Positions 23,896 to 31,259 of a DNA stretch of 64,000 nt are shown piece after piece. The position numbers and the translations under genes are program-made. Under the pieces are notes generated by a model. It saw only the letters and a list, made by a program, of their open reading frames with translations. It made no database searches and had not been told where the DNA came from. Positions within the stretch are counted from its first letter, which is position 1; each line of letters opens with the position of its first letter. The DNA comes from Paenibacillus radicis (ex Xue et al. 2023) (lineage in GTDB: Bacteria > Bacillota > Bacilli > Paenibacillales > NBRC-103111), in NCBI RefSeq assembly GCF_024722015.1, contig NZ_JANQBD010000026.1, positions 1 through 64,000 on the forward strand, written 5' to 3'.

Positions 23896-25713
23896 ATGAG
23901 AGATGGAGACGGGAGCGGACGCTGGGACGGAGGAAGTAAACAAGCGCTGCAAAGCCGGGGGAAAGCAAGCTTGAAGGAGGTGTCGATCCGTCGGATATAC
24001 AGTTTGTTTCGAGGATACCTGTGGCAATTAACGGCCATTATTGTGCTTGCGCTGGCTGCAGCGCTGATTGGCTTGATTCCTCCGCTTGTGATGAAAGAAA
24101 TTATAGATATAGCCATTCCCAAGGGAGATAAAAGGCTGCTGACTTTAATGATCGGGCTGCTGGTGGTTCTTCCGCTGCTAAGCGGATTACTTGGAGTATG
24201 GCAGAACCACCAGAATACGAAGGTCGGCCAAGGTGTTATGCGGGATTTGCGGCGGACACTATTCGCTAATCTCCAGCGGCAGTCGATGAGCTTCTTCACC
24301 GATGCGAAATCGGGGGAAATCATCCAGCGTTTGACGGGCGATGTGCAAGCTGTACAGAACGTGGTTACTACCGTTGTAGTATCGGCCGTAACTCAAGGCG
24401 TCATCGTCATTACAACGGTAGTCATTTTGTTCGTGCTGGACTGGCGATTAGCGATATTGTCGACAATCATTCTGCCATTATTTATTTTGCCCGTCCGCAA
24501 AGTATCTCAGATACGCAAGCGGCTGCGTGGGGAAACTCAACGTGTGCGCGGCGATATGTCTGCGCAGCTGGGAGAAATTTTTGGCGTATCCGGCGCGCTT
24601 TTGACCCGGATTTTTCAGCAGGAGTCGAAGCAGGAGAAGGATTTTGACGTTCTGAACCAAAAGGTGATGGATTTGGAGCTCCGCCTCAATTTAGTCGGAC
24701 GCTGGTTCGGCATGGTGCTCGGCATATTGGGTCCTCTGGGTACAGCATTGATTTACTGGTATGGAGGCTGGAACGTGGTAGAAGGGACTATGACAATTGG
24801 CGCCATTGTTGCCTTTACCGCTTATTTGGGCCGACTGTATGGTCCAGTCGGCACGCTGTTGAATCTGCAGGTCGAGGTGGCGACAGCGCTAGGTGTGTTC
24901 CAGCGTATCTTCGAATATGAAGATATGGAGCCGGAAGTGGCGAATAGGCCAGGAGCACAGAAGCTACCTCCGGCGCGGGGGAAAGTCACGTTCCAACACG
25001 TATCTTACGCCTACAATAAGGAGAAAAATGCGCTGCATGATATTTCCTTTACGGCGCTGCCGGGTGAAGTCGTGGCGATTGTCGGCCCTAGCGGTGCAGG
25101 CAAATCAACTTTAATCGGCATGCTGGCTCGCTTGTACGATCCGACCGAAGGAGCTGTCACTGTCGACGGTCAGGACATCAAGGAAGTGACTTTGTCATCG
25201 CTGCGTGATCAGATCGCATTCGTGACACAGGAATCGTTCCTATTCCACGCTTCCGTGCGTGACAACCTGCGGTTCGCGCGGCTGGACGCGACCGATGAAG
25301 AGATTGAGTCGGCCTGTCGCCAGGCCTACATCCATGAAGCCATCGCTGCCATGCCGGAAGGCTACGGGACGATGGTCGGCGAACGCGGCCATCGTCTCTC
25401 CGGCGGGGAGCGGCAGCGGCTCGCCATTGCGCGGGCGATTCTGAAGAATCCGCGCATTCTGGTGCTGGACGAGGCGACCTCGCACCTCGACTCCGAGTCG
25501 GAGTCGCATGTGCAAGCGGCGCTCGATGAATTGATGCGTGGGCGGACGACGCTCGTCATCGCCCACCGGTTGTCCACGATCCTGACAGCGGACAGGATCA
25601 TTGTACTTGAGGCCGGACGCGTGGCGGAGTCCGGCCGGCATGCCGAGCTGCTGCAGCACGATGGGCTGTATGCGCGGCTGTATCGAACGCAGTTCGAAAA
25701 AGTTATGGCATGA
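23896..25713 (+). CDS. ABC exporter half-transporter (fused TMD-NBD)
   Basis: This 605-residue protein has an N-terminal six-helix exporter membrane domain (about 45-330, with AKSGEIIQRLTGDVQAVQ as the coupling region) and a nucleotide-binding domain: Walker A GPSGAGKST, Q-loop FVTQES, signature LSGGERQRLAIARA, Walker B ILVLDEATSHLDSE and H-loop IAHR. It should dimerise and export amphiphilic drugs, lipids or peptides using ATP. GGAGATG precedes the ATG. The first 25 residues are a hydrophilic Gly/Arg-rich extension. It is controlled by the PadR gene directly upstream. Confidence 0.93.
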   Translation: MRDGDGSGRWDGGSKQALQSRGKASLKEVSIRRIYSLFRGYLWQLTAIIVLALAAALIGLIPPLVMKEIIDIAIPKGDKRLLTLMIGLLVVLPLLSGLLGVWQNHQNTKVGQGVMRDLRRTLFANLQRQSMSFFTDAKSGEIIQRLTGDVQAVQNVVTTVVVSAVTQGVIVITTVVILFVLDWRLAILSTIILPLFILPVRKVSQIRKRLRGETQRVRGDMSAQLGEIFGVSGALLTRIFQQESKQEKDFDVLNQKVMDLELRLNLVGRWFGMVLGILGPLGTALIYWYGGWNVVEGTMTIGAIVAFTAYLGRLYGPVGTLLNLQVEVATALGVFQRIFEYEDMEPEVANRPGAQKLPPARGKVTFQHVSYAYNKEKNALHDISFTALPGEVVAIVGPSGAGKSTLIGMLARLYDPTEGAVTVDGQDIKEVTLSSLRDQIAFVTQESFLFHASVRDNLRFARLDATDEEIESACRQAYIHEAIAAMPEGYGTMVGERGHRLSGGERQRLAIARAILKNPRILVLDEATSHLDSESESHVQAALDELMRGRTTLVIAHRLSTILTADRIIVLEAGRVAESGRHAELLQHDGLYARLYRTQFEKVMA

Positions 25714-25828
25714 GCAGCCCCAATAGGCTTTGGTTTCATGCCGCAGACGTTAACCTTTTCTAGTATCCCGTGATATTCGGAGAACCGGTAATTTGCCTAA
25801 CGGCTATCGTCGCAGATAGAACAATTAG

Positions 25829-25866
25829 AAAAGCCTCCGACCAATTAAGCAGTCGGAGGCTTCTTT
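25829..25866. terminator. Bidirectional terminator
   Basis: AAGCCTCCGAC pairs perfectly with GTCGGAGGCTT, flanked by A-rich and T-rich sides. It serves the ABC exporter (+) and the SMR operon (-), which converge here. Confidence 0.85.
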
Positions 25867-25936
25867 ATGTCTTTCAAACATTTTTTAAAATTATGAATAG
25901 CTATTCATCGATCAGTCGAGAGTCGAGCTGCACTCA

Positions 25937-26251
25937 TCAAGCAACAAGCTTTAACCCGACTGCAGAACCGAGCACTAATGTAATACATAGTATTCTCGTC
26001 AAATTTTTGGGCTCGCCATAGAAGATCATTCCCAGGATAGCTCCGCCTGATGCGCCAATTCCTGTCCAAACTGCGTAGGAAATACCCATAGGCAAAGTTT
26101 TCATGGCGATGGAAAGAAATAAAAAGCTGGCTCCAAACCCGGTCAGGAGCAGCAGCATGTTTTTCCAATTACGATCCTTGTATAATCTATGCATCATAAC
26201 GACACCAACCATTTCACATACACCTGCTATAATGAGAGAGATCCAGCTCAT
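25937..26251 (-). CDS. SMR efflux subunit (YvdR/YkkD-like)
   Basis: This 104-residue protein has four TM helices. The essential glutamate is in helix 1 (LIIAGVCEMVGVVMMHRLYK), followed by the SMR signature region LPMGISYAVWTGIGASGGAI. It is the second partner of a hetero-oligomeric small multidrug resistance pump that exports cationic compounds (or guanidinium derivatives) against protons. Its ATG overlaps the stop of the upstream SMR gene by 4 bp, indicating translational coupling and fixed stoichiometry. Confidence 0.9.
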   Translation of the reverse strand: MSWISLIIAGVCEMVGVVMMHRLYKDRNWKNMLLLLTGFGASFLFLSIAMKTLPMGISYAVWTGIGASGGAILGMIFYGEPKNLTRILCITLVLGSAVGLKLVA

Positions 26252-26595
26252 TTGGCTTCAGCTCCCTTGACTTCAGACGTATCCTTCGTAACGAGCTTAA
26301 GCCCGATAACCCCGATTAGAAGAGCAATAATAAGCAGCAGCTTGGTGATTTTGAATGGTTCCCCAAATAGCAGCATCTCAGACAGAACGGTTCCTGCTGT
26401 TCCCAATCCAACGAAAATGGCGTAAACCGTTCCAACAGGCAATTCTTCGCCTGCTTTTATCATCAAATAAAAGCTAATACTAATAGCAACGACTGTCCCG
26501 CACCATTCCCATAAATTATCCGCATGCTTCAAACCAATTACCCATAGCACCTCGAAACATGCAGCTATAAACACTTGAATCCACTGTTTATTCAT
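26248..26595 (-). CDS. SMR efflux subunit (YvdS/YkkC-like)
   Basis: This 115-residue protein has four TM helices, with helix 1 glutamate in VFIAACFEVLWVIGLKHA and the signature LPVGTVYAIFVGLGTAGTV. It is slightly longer than its partner, with a charged C-terminal tail (KDTSEVKGAEAK). MNKQW follows AAAGGAAG by 8 bases; a GTG three codons earlier is too close to that site. The order TetR, SMR, SMR matches the yvdT-yvdS-yvdR arrangement I recall from Bacillus subtilis. The operon promoter is probably upstream of the TetR gene. Confidence 0.9.
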   Translation of the reverse strand: MNKQWIQVFIAACFEVLWVIGLKHADNLWEWCGTVVAISISFYLMIKAGEELPVGTVYAIFVGLGTAGTVLSEMLLFGEPFKITKLLLIIALLIGVIGLKLVTKDTSEVKGAEAK

Positions 26596-26634
26596 GATGA
26601 ACACTTCCTTTCAAACCTAACATTGAACCAGATT

Positions 26635-27216
26635 TTATTTAGCAATAATGCCTTGCCAGTATAATCGCCATACGCTCTGCATGCGCTGCTCAAAATCACT
26701 GCGATTGTAGTAAAATTGCTGGATAAAGGCGCCGTCAACCAAGCAATAGAAAGAGGCGAGCAAATCCTCGACCTGCTCTCGGCGAAGTATACCTTCTTCC
26801 ATTCCGTTCAAAAAGATACTCTTTACCACTGCTGACAAAGCTTCCTCGGATTCAGCAAAACGGGAACGCAGTGCTTCCTGTAATGAAGTGGGAGGGAAGA
26901 GCATAGCTCTCTTGAGAAAGGTAACATTCTCCTCGCTTAGCCAGTATGTCCGGCAGACATCGTGGACGATGGTATAAAGCTTATCATGAACGTTCATTGC
27001 AGCAATGGACTGCTCCATCCCTTTAATTTTACCAAGCTGCTCCTCTATGACACTATCAAATACTGCCAGAAACAGGTCTTCCTTGCTTGAAAAATGTGCA
27101 TACAAGGATGGGGTCTTGATACCGACTTCATTGGCAATTCCCGATAGTGGGGTTGCATCGTAGCCGTTGTGAGCGAACAAGCGCAGCGCGGCTGCTTTTA
27201 TTTTAATGGCTGTCAT
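26635..27216 (-). CDS. TetR-family transcriptional regulator
   Basis: This 193-residue protein has an N-terminal TetR helix-turn-helix (about 1-50: IKAAALRLFAHNGYDATPLS, IANEVGIKTPSLYAHFSSKEDLFLAVF) and a ligand-binding helical C-terminal domain. MTAIKIK follows AAAGGTG by 8 bases, so a 14-codon longer frame is rejected. It heads the operon with the two SMR genes (39 bp gap) and probably represses all three through the inverted repeat at 27259-27276. Confidence 0.92.
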   Translation of the reverse strand: MTAIKIKAAALRLFAHNGYDATPLSGIANEVGIKTPSLYAHFSSKEDLFLAVFDSVIEEQLGKIKGMEQSIAAMNVHDKLYTIVHDVCRTYWLSEENVTFLKRAMLFPPTSLQEALRSRFAESEEALSAVVKSIFLNGMEEGILRREQVEDLLASFYCLVDGAFIQQFYYNRSDFEQRMQSVWRLYWQGIIAK

Positions 27217-27258
27217 TGAAGCCACACCTTTCAAAGGAGAGGTCGTCCTCTCTATCAT

Positions 27259-27276
27259 CTAACTAACGTTAATTAG
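27259..27276. promoter_or_regulatory. TetR operator (inverted repeat)
   Basis: CTAACTAACGTTAATTAG is an 18-bp dyad with a single mismatched pair, centred about 50 bp upstream of the TetR start codon. Size and symmetry fit a TetR dimer site. Confidence 0.6.
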
Positions 27277-27890
27277 GTAAGCTCATTGTACTTTATCTCG
27301 TATGCCTTTGCAATTCTTTTTTATTCCACGGGTTAATGTTGTGTACATTTGGTCATCCTATAATGATTGGATTAATGCGCCATTATTCCGTATGATGTCG
27401 AGATTCGAGATGCCAGAGCGATAAGTCGAGCCACACCTATGGGCCGTGCTTAGTTATTATGCTCGCGATCTCAGTTTGTACCCTTTGAAGCTCCAAGCGG
27501 ATGTATCATCCAATCCATAGAATGCTGCCGCGCTGGTGGCGGTACCATGAAATCACGCAGAGCTGAATATAACGATGTGCAAAATTTTATATCGCGATTC
27601 ACATTAATATCGAGAGCGTGACACTGAATGCTGCTGTTTAATTATTTATTACTTGAGTCTCCACATTGCGAAATTAGCGGGGATTTATTGAAATACATTC
27701 ACCTATACCCCAGGTTTTAATTAAAAGGAAATTCTCCCGTAAATATTTGGTTATTTCCGCATAAGTAGGGGTTAACTGGAAATAGTCATGTTAAATCGGT
27801 CATTTTGTAAGGATTAGGCCGGATTCTATAGAATTAACGGGATGGTTTCCAGCTATGTGGTTGAGAAGCGAGTAAAGGAGTAAATTTAGC
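27277..27890. other. 600-bp intergenic region with a promoter near its right end
   Basis: No ORF with a start signal is visible on either strand. The sequence is AT-rich. TTGTAA (27805-27810), 16 bases, then TATAGA (27827-27832) form a plausible sigma-A promoter for the 36-residue ORF at 27891. AAAGGAG at 27875-27881 is that ORF's ribosome binding site. The rest could hold a small RNA, but I found no strong structure. Confidence 0.4.
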
Positions 27891-28001
27891 ATGAGCTTTT
27901 CCCTTTATTTAAATAAAAGAGTATCATTCCAACTCAATGAACCCTATATCGATAAAATGATGGAAGAATTCGCAGCAAGCTTAGCGAAATTGAAGAAATA
28001 G
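27891..28001 (+). CDS. 36-residue amphipathic peptide
   Basis: This is a short complete gene: AAAGGAG, 10 bases, ATG, 36 codons and TAG, then a strong terminator 17 bp later. The peptide begins MSFSLYLNKRVSFQL and ends with an amphipathic helix, MMEEFAASLAKLKK. There is no signal peptide or TM span. I do not recognise it. The promoter-RBS-ORF-terminator unit is the evidence that it is real. It could be a small regulatory protein. Confidence 0.55.
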   Translation: MSFSLYLNKRVSFQLNEPYIDKMMEEFAASLAKLKK

Positions 28002-28018
28002 TGTAACGTGATAAATTG

Positions 28019-28065
28019 AAAAAAAGCAGGCTGTCCTTCCATTTTGGAGGACAGCCTGCTTTTTT
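28019..28065. terminator. Strong bidirectional terminator
   Basis: AAAAAGCAGGCTGTCCT (28021-28037) pairs perfectly with AGGACAGCCTGCTTTTTT (28048-28065). It ends the 36-residue gene (+) and the leftward arm of the large divergent locus (-). Confidence 0.9.
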
Positions 28066-28110
28066 CGTGGTTAAGGGCTCACGGGATCTGGAAGCGCTGG
28101 TGGAAATAAA

Positions 28111-29868
28111 TTATTGCGCTACATCCGTGACGGTGACCTTGTACTCGTAAAGCTGAGAAGGGGGCTTTCTTACTTCCTCAAGGCCAGTATAAGTACCAGT
28201 GATGGTGGCCGGTCCTGTCTTGAACTTGAATTTGCCGCTTAACGTAATGTAGCCGTTGCTGAGCTGAGCAATAGCTTTATTGTCCTCGACAGAGGTTATT
28301 GTTACTTGGAAGCGGACCTTCTCGTTTTTATGATTCGTTAGCTCAGTGAGTGGAATATCAATGAAGTCCACATTAGTTTTGGCGAATACATACTTGTTGT
28401 CGCGGTATTCGTAATAAGCTTTGCGTCCTGCCCCATCACCCGCAGGATTATCGAATACGATTGTTCCAGAGCGGTCGATATCCATTTTATCAGCCTCGAT
28501 ATCCAGAATCTTACGCAATTGCGTTGCCTTTACCTCGTACGCGATGTAGCGTGTTTTCCGGTTTTTCGAAGCCGCTTCGATAAGTAGAGAAGGTGTATCC
28601 GGTTTGCCGTCTCCAAGCTGCTCGGACCATTGAACCGATTTTATCGTAAGCCCTTTATCAAGCTCAGCTTGAGCGGTTTCGATTTTTTGATCCGTCAGCA
28701 AGCGTGCCATCACTATAGCTTTGTTATCTAATAAGCCTGCGGCAAGCAGCTTGGCGCCTCCTGCTGCTTTGGCGCTGACCACATTGGTGAACTTGGCTTC
28801 ATTGCCGACGGTTTTGCGCAGCAGCTGAAGCGGATCGGATTCGAGCCAGAGCTGCTCGGCGTTGCTAACCTCTTTTTGCGTATCCTGATATTTATCCAAT
28901 ACGTTGTACAAGGCAATAGCGTCGGTGAATTTGCGGGAAGCCATGAGCTGCTCGGCGCGGTCGAACTGCTTGCGTATGTTGGTTTGAACATACGCAGTTA
29001 CCTTGGATGAAGAGCCGCCCAGCTCTTTATAGGCTTGATAAGCCCGTGCCTTGCTGATGAAGCCGGGCAAGTCGTTTTTGGTGAGCAGCTTCGCAAGCTC
29101 GTTTTGTGCATAAGCTTCCAGCTTGGGCAGCAGCCAAGCTGCTTCGATGCCATTAGAATCATAAAACTTGCGGATTCGCACCCCATCCTTCAGAACCTCT
29201 TCATAAGTCTTATTTTTGAAGAGGGTATCTAATCGGGCTTGATCATATCGTTCAAGCAGCTTGTTTAGCTGCTGTTTTTTGGTTTTCTCATCCGTGAAAA
29301 AGGCAGCTGGCAGCTGCTGAAGATAGATAATTGCGTTATCGCTGTCGAACGTCTTCTTGCTTATATCAGCTTCCAAGCTTTGGATGAGCTTCTGCTTGCT
29401 GCCGGTGAATATCTCCGTGAACCGTTCGTCTATCTTGTTGGCAGCGGCCATATCAGCAAAGCGCTTTTTGGCAGCCTCATTCTGTGCAGCCATTTCTGCT
29501 GCTTTCGTCTGGAAAGACTCGTAGCTCTTAAGCAGCAGGTTAATGTCATTGGCCTCATTAGCTGCCGCCAAGTCCCCTTCCAAAGCTCCAAAGTAGCGCT
29601 TCAGATCGGTTACAGGTCTTAGTGCAGCGAGGGCCTCGGCTGTCTCGCTATCCTTATATTTAATGCTATTAATGTTCTGGGCTCTTGTGTAGGTTTCTTC
29701 CGCTTCAAGGTCGTTGCCCGCTGCCTGCAGCGCGGCAGCTTCAGCGTACAGCTTGGTTTTCATCCAGCTGTTATATCCCTTGTAGGCGGCTAAGCACAGC
29801 ATAAAGGCAAGCAGCATAGCTGCTGCATTGCGGCTTCGTATCGAGTGCTTGTACATGGAAGCAGACAT
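28111..29868 (-). CDS. Membrane-anchored helical-repeat protein, unknown function
   Basis: This 585-residue protein has one N-terminal signal-anchor helix (about 15-33: AAAMLLAFMLCLAAYKGY), then a long Ala/Lys/Glu-rich helical region (about 35-350) with TPR-like pairs (AAALQAAGNDLEAEETYTRA, AEQLMASRKFTDAIALYNVL). The C-terminal part (about 400-585) is beta-rich, with YYEYRDNKYVFAKTNVDFID and two short barrel-like stretches (KVRFQVTITSVEDNKAIAQL and a similar one at the end). The topology suggests most of it is extracytoplasmic. Start after AAAGGAGG. It is the last gene of the leftward arm of the VWA/tubulin-like locus. No enzymatic motif seen. Confidence 0.7.
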   Translation of the reverse strand: MSASMYKHSIRSRNAAAMLLAFMLCLAAYKGYNSWMKTKLYAEAAALQAAGNDLEAEETYTRAQNINSIKYKDSETAEALAALRPVTDLKRYFGALEGDLAAANEANDINLLLKSYESFQTKAAEMAAQNEAAKKRFADMAAANKIDERFTEIFTGSKQKLIQSLEADISKKTFDSDNAIIYLQQLPAAFFTDEKTKKQQLNKLLERYDQARLDTLFKNKTYEEVLKDGVRIRKFYDSNGIEAAWLLPKLEAYAQNELAKLLTKNDLPGFISKARAYQAYKELGGSSSKVTAYVQTNIRKQFDRAEQLMASRKFTDAIALYNVLDKYQDTQKEVSNAEQLWLESDPLQLLRKTVGNEAKFTNVVSAKAAGGAKLLAAGLLDNKAIVMARLLTDQKIETAQAELDKGLTIKSVQWSEQLGDGKPDTPSLLIEAASKNRKTRYIAYEVKATQLRKILDIEADKMDIDRSGTIVFDNPAGDGAGRKAYYEYRDNKYVFAKTNVDFIDIPLTELTNHKNEKVRFQVTITSVEDNKAIAQLSNGYITLSGKFKFKTGPATITGTYTGLEEVRKPPSQLYEYKVTVTDVAQ

Positions 29869-29962
29869 TTCAAGCCTCCTTTCTTAATAAAACTCAGAAT
29901 GCATAATTTTCAGGGAAGCTGTACCATTCTGATATTGCGAGAGAAGCTGCTATCGCTTAACC

Positions 29963-30910
29963 TTATAATATTCCTTGAAGCTCCGGGTCTGCTTCATATT
30001 TCAATTTCACCGTTTCCTTCACCTTCGGGTATAGCACGGGAAAGGAATCTGGACGGTCCGCGACCAAGCGACATAGCCTGATCAACCTCTCTCGCGGCAG
30101 CTCATCTACAAAATCGGCAATCATTTGCTCATATTGAATGACATATGCATTTACACGCAGCGCTGCGGTCACCACCTGACCGATTACAGCCCGGCCACTC
30201 GCTAATGCCTCGATTTCCTCTCGGTGTTTGAAGGTATAGTCGATAACATTACGCTTAACCAGCTCCGGGCTCACCTTACTCACTTCAAATAAATAGCGGA
30301 TAAAATCCGGATCAAATGCATCAGGGACGAGCGTGCTTAACTCAAGGTCCATGTCCTTACGTAGTACAAAATGATTCAAGCACATAAGCTTTAGAACCTT
30401 CACCTGATTGCCGCTGATTAAATAGCCGATTTCCCTTAGCTTCTCGTAGGCGAGCTTGAAATCATCTGACTTCAAATCCTTTGCGGCGTCTTCGGTGTCG
30501 CGAAGCAAGCCTTCGCGTATGGCGATATTTTCGTGCTGCAGCAGGTTTTGTATAGTCTGCGTCTCCAAGTAGGGAGCATACGGCCTGCGGATCAGGAAGT
30601 AGGCGACTATAAGCGCAGCGCCTGCAAGCAGCGAGATGGCCATCTCCATAAAGCTGCGGGCAAAAACACAAGCAGCAAGGCTTACCGTGCTGACAATCAA
30701 TACGTCCCTTTGCTTATTGCGTTGCAGGATGGATCGGGTCACTGACTGAAGATCAAGAAATTTGCCTTCTGCACCACACTGCAAACAATGCTCTTCCCAC
30801 AGGGTGGAATAATTGCCGCAACTTTTACACTGTTTCAAACGTTGAAAGATGTGGCTGGTTGGTCGACTTTTACGAAAGTGGGCTGCAATCTTATTTGCCA
30901 GAGTGCTCAC
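29963..30910 (-). CDS. Zinc-ribbon membrane protein, unknown function
   Basis: This 315-residue protein carries an N-terminal zinc ribbon with C28-x2-C31 and C42-x2-C45 (CKSCGNYSTLWEEHCLQCG), followed by two TM helices (about 68-108). A cytosolic helical domain (about 120-315) has DFIRYLFEVSKVSPELV and DELPRERLIRLCRLV. It begins with GTG at 30908-30910, which lies inside the 3' end of the 50-residue ORF upstream (20-bp overlap). It is therefore probably translated by coupling, which explains its weak own ribosome binding site. It is part of the leftward arm of the locus with the tubulin-like GTPase. The Zn ribbon could mirror the one on the GTPase at 42176. Confidence 0.7.
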   Translation of the reverse strand: MSTLANKIAAHFRKSRPTSHIFQRLKQCKSCGNYSTLWEEHCLQCGAEGKFLDLQSVTRSILQRNKQRDVLIVSTVSLAACVFARSFMEMAISLLAGAALIVAYFLIRRPYAPYLETQTIQNLLQHENIAIREGLLRDTEDAAKDLKSDDFKLAYEKLREIGYLISGNQVKVLKLMCLNHFVLRKDMDLELSTLVPDAFDPDFIRYLFEVSKVSPELVKRNVIDYTFKHREEIEALASGRAVIGQVVTAALRVNAYVIQYEQMIADFVDELPRERLIRLCRLVADRPDSFPVLYPKVKETVKLKYEADPELQGIL

Positions 30911-31043
30911 CGCCGTTCAACCGGTTTTGCAGATCGGTATCAATGCTTTCAAGGGAGACCGCGCTCCGTCTGATTTTATTAAATTGAACCCAGCGGTTCA
31001 GGATATAAATAGCGGCTAAAGCCAGCAGGCAATAAGTCAGCAT
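30891..31043 (-). CDS. 50-residue single-TM peptide heading leftward arm
   Basis: ATAGGAGG, 6 bases, then ATG opens a 50-codon frame. It encodes one N-terminal TM helix (LTYCLLALAAIYILNRWVQF) and a basic/acidic cytosolic tail (KIRRSAVSLESIDTDLQNRL). Its last 20 bp overlap the GTG start of the zinc-ribbon gene in another frame. It is the first gene of the leftward unit and faces the VWA gene across a 216-bp divergent promoter region. No family recognised. The excellent binding site and coupling make it a real gene with fair confidence. Confidence 0.65.
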   Translation of the reverse strand: MLTYCLLALAAIYILNRWVQFNKIRRSAVSLESIDTDLQNRLNGGEHSGK

Positions 31044-31259
31044 TTCAATCCTCCTATTAGATGCATTAAGAACCGTGTTATGAAACTATTAAATCATGAT
31101 AAGAATATCATAAGAGCGGGAGCAGTGGAATTTTACGTGTTAAAAGATTAATATGAGAAGTAGAAAGAATTCTATTTTACAACCACATTTACCAAATACC
31201 TACAAAACCAGACCACCGGTTCGACAATCCGGTTATCGATGAATTCGGAGGATTAACCC
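31044..31259. promoter_or_regulatory. Divergent promoter region of the VWA/tubulin-like locus
   Basis: This 216-bp spacer must drive both arms. It contains a palindrome ATGATA-AGAA-TATCAT (31096-31111) and a direct repeat CCGGTT at 31216-31221 and 31229-31234 (13-bp period), close to the VWA ribosome binding site GGAGG. The centre is strongly AT-rich. I could not assign confident -35/-10 pairs, which leaves room for an alternative sigma factor or an activator. Confidence 0.45.
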
